Below are positions 57,379 through 64,000 of a DNA stretch of 64,000 nucleotides, in pieces. How positions within the stretch are numbered: the stretch's first letter is position 1; the number at the start of each line of letters is the position of its first letter. The stretch lies in contig VXCM01000339.1 in the NCBI GenBank assembly GCA_014773175.1, positions 669,339-733,338 on the forward strand, in the 5' to 3' direction. Origin of the DNA: Lucifuga dentata (Eukaryota; Chordata; Actinopteri; Ophidiiformes; Bythitidae). The position numbers were made by a program, and so were the translations under genes. The notes under the pieces were generated by a model. The model was not told the DNA's origin. It did not search any database and saw only the letters and a program-made list of their open reading frames with translations.

Positions 57379-60300
57379 GGTTGTTTTGATGAGCCACCAA
57401 AAGTGATTGTTGTCCTGCACAAACAAACTACAGCTAAACCCTCATCCGATTGAACCTGACTAGATCACGTAGGTGTGAACACGCCCTCAGCTGCTTATTT
57501 AAAGAATGCTGATTAATGGTGACTCAGTTGAACCGGTGCTGAAATCTCATGAAAGTTTAATCACAGTAAAAGCCTACATTCCTGAACTGTCCTCCCTCTT
57601 TATTTATTTGTTCTTCCCTTATACGTCCTGGCTGTAAATAAGTACCCGGCGCTACCTTTTCACCTTCCCATTGGCACACCTACTTTTCCCCTTTTGTTTT
57701 AGTCACAATGCCCTCATCAAAAAAACATACACACCCAACTGTGTCTTCCTGTGGCTTCCCGTTCTGGCTGTCATGGAAGAGGTCAGCAGTGCTATCAGGA
57801 AAGCTTATCCAGCAAGAGACCAGCATTTTTACAATCCCATTACCCACCCGTGCAGCACTTTAGACCCACATAATCATCTGCCTTTGGTGGGGGGGCTTGC
57901 ATGTACGGATGATTGGAACTCCTAACCTCCCATCCCCCACTCCCCACTTCCATCTCCTCGGGCACATTAGCCGAGACCCAAGGCTATGATTATAAACATC
58001 ATTTATTCAGCAGATTCACTTATTCTCTCCTGTAGTCATCCCGAGCTAAAGAGCAAATATTATCCACTGTGCAGAGATCAGTACAAGCAGCAGCTATCTA
58101 GGCTGCAGAGAAAGACTTGTTCAAGGAATCAAATACTGTCGTGCACGTCTGTTTCAAAATGGAACCTGTATTTTAGTGGATTTTTCTGGGTGTCTGCGCT
58201 GCAGCTGAGATAAGATTTTATTTTTAATCTTATCGCTTGCTGTATGGCGCGCCGAGACTGAGAGGAGGAAGTAATGAGCATTTAGCCAGTTGGAGATGAT
58301 TCTAGGTGACATTTGCACTGATTGTGGTAACCGCTCCCATTTAACAGAGAGTGATGCCATTGGAGACACAGTCATAGCACCCCACATAAGAGAAATCCTG
58401 CATCTCTCATCCTGCATCTCTGTATCTATGGACTGGTTTGCATGGATGGAAAATCCTGTAACCCACTGGTGCATCAGGTTCAGCTTGTCCTTCACCTGTC
58501 CTCCCCTCTCTAATGATATGCTTACTTTTCCTGTCCACCAGAGCATGGAAAGGACTCTCTCTGCAGTTCTGACATGAACCTGGACCTAGACTAAGGTCCT
58601 TAACACTCTCTTGGGCTATATTTACTCCTCAGTGACCTCAAATGGCATTTCTGCTATGCCTGTGAAAAGCAGTGCTAAAACCCTTCCAGCTTTTCACATT
58701 TTGCCTTACAGGCAGCTGCACAACGGCAGCAGCGCCTCTCAATCTGGAGGCATCCATCACTTAGTGACACTTCAGTGGACAAAATGGACATTTTCTCTGA
58801 CAACTGTCTACCCATGTTGAGTGACATTCAGCTAAAATTGATAACAGGGTAGAAAGTCTCTCCTTGGATTTTGTCTATCAGGCTTCACATGATAAGCTGC
58901 AGAGAGCATTTTGCAGCTTGCCCCCCCCTCTGCCTAAACTCCCAATGCCCTGCACCTTGCTCAGCGCATGGGACCATTGCCAATGTAGCAACACGTGTCA
59001 TCAAGAAGCGCCTGGGGTAGACACAACTGATACGACTACGGATTATACACCCGTTTAAAAACACGGTAGCCCTGTTTGACTACTGACATTGCCATGTAAT
59101 TGTCTTTCTGCACATATAATGGTGCAATCTTAAATTTGATGCTGTACAACTCTGCTCTACACAGGTTATGAGCCTCACCTCCACTGTTATGCCGCTTCTG
59201 CTTACGTCACATACAACAATTTTCTCATCAGTTGTGTGTGAAAGGTCACCTGCAGGCTGGTCAAAGTTGAATTTGGTTGAACTTTGAGCGCAGCAGCAAA
59301 GCAGAGGATCTGGGCGGTGCCGTCGCTCAAGGTGGTGTTGCAAAATAGGGAGTCACTGCTCAGCTCCCAGTACACAATAACGGAACGCCCAGCTCACCTA
59401 TCATGTGAAACCAGCTTTACTGAGAACCAAAGAACTTTTGCTTTTCCATGTGAGCTTTATGAAACCTATAACTAGATCAAAGCAGCACACACTGCAGGAA
59501 GGAGTATTTAAACCCTTTAGATAAAAGGAGTGGGAAAAGTNGGGGGGGGGGGAATGGGAAAGTAAAAGTCCTGCATTCAAACTACCAATTAACATAGTGA
59601 AAGAAAATATGTACTGAGTATGTAAAGTAAAAAGCACTCATTGGAAGAAGAACAGAGTTTAGTGTTGAAGCAGGGAAGAAAGGAAGGAGTGAAAAGAAGG
59701 AAGAAAAAAAGGTAATGTTGGATAGGCAAAAGCAAGGAAGAAGAAAAGGATTAATTATTAAAGTCTCCTAAAATCCAAATACTCAAGTAAATGTACTTGG
59801 TTACTTTCCAATATGCAAGCAGATGCACTGGATACAAATAAAATGCAACAAGATCAAGTCCTTGGACATCAAATTTATTTCTGATAGAGCAGAGTCACCA
59901 GATACAACAGGGCAACATATACGCTTCCGTATTTTTCTACCTGAATGATTTAGCTCCATAAACAATAGCATCATCTGACTGGCACAAAACGGATGAAAAG
60001 TTGATTACAGCTATTCACAGAGCCCCAGTTCTCTACATCTTTGATATGAAACACTACAGCAACAAACATCTCAGAAACAATGCTTGAGTCAATGCTGCAC
60101 AGTCGCATCCATCAAGTGCTCGATAGTAATCTTAGAGGCAATTTTGTTCAGTTATTTCCTTTTGTTTTTGATTAATGCTCCCTAATAAAGCTATTGTTAA
60201 CCAAATATTTTGACTCAGATCACAGAGTGGAACGTGAAGAATGCTTATAGCAATAAAAAAAAAAAAAAAAAAAATACATGGTTAAAACATCCTGGTAGCA

Positions 60301-61534
60301 TGAAATTGCTGCATAAATCCAATCAATCAGATCCAATCAGAGCTTCTCGAAAGCTTCTCGGAGGTGGTAACTAATTATTTACAGTTACATATTGCATTTA
60401 AATATGTTACTTATGTACAGTTTTAGGTACTTGTATTTTACTTATTTCTACTTTATGGGGCTAGAGCTACTCCACTTTATTCCAGAGGGAAATGATTTCA
60501 CATTTCCCTCTATTACATTTACCTAACTGCTGTAGCTACTTTGCTGTTTTACATTTTACAGTCCATAAGTTCCTAAACTGTTACTGTTTCTGTGTCAGTC
60601 ATGTAGTCTTTTTTTTGTTTTCAGGTGAATGGCACAATGCATTTCTATTATAAATGGGTTTTTTTTCTTTTTTTAAAGAGTTTAAGAAACTTGTAGAGGA
60701 GCACGTAATGCTTAAATGAGTCATGACCCCNCCCCCCCCCCCCCCCCCCCAAAAAAAAAATAAATAAATAATTGAGATACAAGGTTTTTCCACTGTGTTT
60801 GAAACCTTATATCTCAATTTCTTTGTAAAACGTGCAATTTTTGGGATTGTTATTTCATTTCAAAGATTTGTTCTTCAAAACTGACTTTTTATATTAGTTA
60901 ATTGTTGCTGCTAATACACATTCACTTCTCCATAATCAATCTGAAAGGAGGACCTCACAAAGATGCTCCCAGTGTTTGTCTAAACAGTAACAAATGCTTG
61001 TTGTTGTCTGGGCATTCAGCCTGTCTTGGAAAGAAAGATGAGTATAATGTCTGAAGAAAAATCCCCATTCAGAAGCTTTATGGTCCATCTGCCAGGGTCA
61101 GAACTTCAGCTATTACACTCAGCTTTCCTCCCAACTGCTCATCTGTCCACCAGCCTGGCTGACACTGCTTGGACTTTGGAATGTTCCACAGATGTGAACT
61201 AGCATGTAGTGCACGCTCACACATGCCACTTCTTACCGCTCTGACAGACACTTCAAACAACTCTGTTAGTGCACCACAAAGGGATTCGCCAGCTGTCAAG
61301 GCGGCCAACGAGGAACAACAGACAATTATTTCTACACTTTTCCCTCGTCAGCTGCTGCTGCTGCACAGAGATTGCAGCTTGCATGTGCAAGCAGAGCACT
61401 CCAGAGAAACTGCACGATAAGCAATTCAAGCTGTTGTTTCAGTGCTGAGACATGATGCACACAAGCCTACGGCAGGCTGGACAGCAATTTGTTGAGTTTT
61501 TATAGTATCTGACTGCCAAGTTTTTCTTTTCTGT

Positions 61535-61538
61535 CTGT

Positions 61539-61585
<47 letters not shown>

Positions 61586-61590
61586 TGTGT
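61535..61590. repeat. GT microsatellite
   Basis: Long GT run with a few interruptions in the gene-free right flank. Confidence 0.95.
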
Positions 61591-61737
61591 GACACAGAAA
61601 GTGTGCAAGTGTGAGAGCATCCACATGTTGAAACAAAGCGCAACCTGTCTCCATCCCCCATCTTAAAAAAAAATCCCCATGAAGCTGTAGAACTCCTCAT
61701 CTAATAGAGCTTTTCCACCAAAAAAAAAAAAAGNGGG

Positions 61738-61786
61738 GTTGCATGTATTGGCTCAAACATGCCATAGGACTGGTATGGTCCTTTAA
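61738..61786. mobile_element. TTAA-MITE end fragment, copy C
   Basis: GGCTCAAACATGCCATAGGA then CTGGTATGGTCCTTTAA matches the right end of copy A. No left end was found, and the fragment starts beside an assembly gap (N at 61734), so it may be truncated by the gap rather than in the genome. Confidence 0.5.
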
Positions 61787-64000
61787 GGGAATATGTAATT
61801 TGAGAAAAGAAGCACAAAGAGCAAAATCTTGACCTTGAAAGTGACATTCTGCATAAATTGGATCTTTACCACCCAATCAGGGACTCTGCAGCATTGAAAA
61901 TGAGAGAAAAAGCTGTCAGAGGTAACCACACACACACTGCTGTGGTGGATAATTAGGACCATGTAGGCTGATAGTCGAGGTGCCATCCTGGCTGTTATGT
62001 TGTAAAAATGCTCCGTGATTGCACTTACACAGTATTTTAAATGTTAAATCCTTTCACTCAGTGCAAACAGCAACAGTGCAGAGTTCAATGATGCAGGTAA
62101 ACTCGAGTTTTTCACACAGAGGTTTTCTTACAAAACAACATGCTGTGCTGAGTCATGATGGAAAATTTCTCTCCTTATCACGGCTGGTAGATCTCCCAGA
62201 GAGTAGCAGTAAGTCAGAAAGTAAGTGCAGCACAAAAGAATATAAGAAATTCTCACTTGCAGTCCTCTAATTGTGGATGTTAAAACTTATTTTGCAGTTG
62301 CAGGATCACCTTGTGCTGGATCTCCATGCTGTGTGTAACTGTGACCAGAACCTATGATGAGGGTTATGATCATAAGGAAACAGATCAGAAAGCAGTGGGG
62401 CTCCTGTCTGTTAGATGAACAGTGGAATAATGTAGAAGTGAAACTGCAACACTTACACTCAGCAGGAGCTACAAAAGCAGAATACAGAGTGTTGTACTGT
62501 TGCTGATTTGACCCTGAAATTTACCCCTTAAATAGCCTCAAAGCTAGAAATAAAACTCAGTGTAGGACAACAACATCTCCTGAACATCTGTATCTCTGTT
62601 CTAAGACTGCAAAGCCACATGTTGCCTTTATTGACTAAACCATGTTTTCATTCACCAAATTTTTTAGATGTCTTGTACGTCATCTTTTCCTGCAGTTCAG
62701 CCACTCATATTTGGTACCTTCAGAAATCCTGAATTCAAAATCAGCTTTTTTTTTTTTTTTTTTTTNTTTTTTTTTTTTTTTTTTAGTTGAACATTGCTTA
62801 TTTGCACAACATGCATTTGATGATGGAGCCACTCGTGGGTGCCAATTAGGCCTGTTTCAGAGTGGAATAGCGGAGGTTGCTCCACTTCCACTTTTACCAG
62901 TGTTACATACAGCCGGTTGAGAAAAAGCAAGGGTCAGAGATTTAGTGCCTTGACAACAGAGGTAGCAAGAGTGTAGTGGTGAGGAGAAGGGAGATATGGA
63001 AGGGGAATACATAAAAATAAGAGTAGATGGATTTCAGAGAAGGAATTGGGAGTAAAGCCTGGTGCATTATTATCATGGACACGATGTGGATGTGAACTGC
63101 TTCGAAACGGACCGTCCATGTCTAATTGTATTCATGGTTCTCACGCTTTCATGACAACTACATGTCACGAATTGTGAGAACCAAGACAACCACTGTAGCA
63201 TGAGAGACTCTTTAGCTCCACTGGCATCCCCACTTCCTTGTTTAGTTGTCTCTCTGGCCTCCACATATTGACTACATAGACCTTTCCCCTTCGTGTGACA
63301 GGAATGTTTCTCAGACTCCAGTGACAGCCTACCTTCTGCCAGGAATTTGCAGCCATACTTCCTCTTCCTCCACCTCTCTGTGCTTAGCAAAACATTGATG
63401 AATAAGTGGTACGCGACCTCACAAGCGGGTTTTAAATGCGGCTGGCTGTTTTGGCCACAATTGCATCACATTTTCATGCCTAGTGTCGCATCCATGTTAA
63501 GCATAAAGCAGCTTTAAAGAGACACAGGGAGGATAATCTCAATTATTAATGCTGCCAAATGAGTTTAGGATTTGTGAAGATTTGTGATATTATCACTACA
63601 ACTTGTCTATATGTTAGCATAGTGTATGTAAGATATATAGGTTTCTTTGTTTTTGTTTTTTTTTTGTTTGTTTTTTTGTCTTGCATGTACTGTAGCAGAT
63701 TGTCAATCAGTGCAGCAACAGTCATGTATTTATGTGAAGAATTAATCTGCAAAACAGATTAGGTCTTATATATGTTTAAAGTTATATTCTTTTATTGTGT
63801 CCCAGATAATATCAATCAAACAATATGTCACTTTTTTTTTTGTTTTTGTTTTTTTTTTTAAGAAAAATAATTACAAAATTTCAACCTTTCATTTGTTTGG
63901 CAACTTTTCATTTATATTTTTTAGCATAAGGGACTAATTAATGCAGCCTCAAGGGGGCACAAGCCAGTGTCCACCTTGTGCCGGTCCCAAGCCCGAATAA

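Larger units (their letters stand above)
53421..64000. other. Gene-free right flank
   Basis: No exon or RNA gene recognised. It contains gaps in homopolymers (54130, 57340, 59541, 60731, 61734, 62766), an isolated N in unique sequence (56711), a duplicated block at 54847-54974, a GT microsatellite (61535-61590), repeat fragments (54631-54721) and TTAA-MITE fragment C. Frames near 58154-58546 and 59080-59343 have no recognisable domain. Confidence 0.6.

Noticed and set aside
58154..58546. Minus-strand open frame of 130 codons
   Set aside because: No family resemblance, no neighbouring exons and no clear splice context.
59200..59420. GC-richer patch with a TCAAAGTT/AACTTTGA inverted pair, thought to be a hAT or Harbinger relic
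   Set aside because: No paired terminal repeats or target-site duplication could be found by eye.
1..64000. CRISPR arrays, operons, integrases, or another new gene system
   Set aside because: No regular spacer arrays or prokaryotic gene organisation; the window is ordinary vertebrate gene, intron and repeat sequence.

Overview
The window looks like the nuclear genome of a teleost (ray-finned) fish. It has two spliced vertebrate genes in large AT-rich introns, abundant CA/GT/GA microsatellites, and short DNA transposons, SINE tails and LINE remnants of the kind common in fish. There are no bacterial-style operons, CRISPR arrays or phage modules. The reading below comes from translating exons by eye and checking that intron phases join into family-like proteins; the species cannot be named.

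Layout. (1) Positions 432-25945, minus strand: eleven exons (N-terminal about 412 residues) of an endosomal Na+/H+ exchanger of the NHE6/7/9 group, most likely slc9a9. Its 3' exons lie beyond the left edge. All junctions keep frame, and intron 7 is a minor-spliceosome (U12) AT-AC intron. (2) 25946-34444: intergenic stretch between two divergently transcribed genes, with a GC-box-bearing, promoter-like segment near 28.1-28.65 kb. (3) 34445-50430, plus strand: complete dipk2a (C3orf58/DIA1/HASF/GoPro49 family), three coding exons giving 434 residues. (4) 50431-64000: no coding sequence recognised; a MITE of about 0.84 kb, microsatellites, other repeats and many one-base assembly gaps.

The head-to-head pair slc9a9/dipk2a matches the neighbourhood on human 3q24. 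Both products act in the endomembrane system: an exchanger that sets endosomal pH, and a Golgi/secreted kinase-like protein. No co-regulation is shown by the sequence.

No undescribed biological system was found. The most useful points are the AT-AC intron supported by protein homology, a divergent and shortened first luminal loop in the exchanger, a possible in-frame tandem acceptor, a TTAA-flanked MITE family with long inverted repeats, a perfect 39-bp palindrome, overlapping hairpins, and repeated assembly artefacts (single N bases flanked by 62-67-bp duplications).
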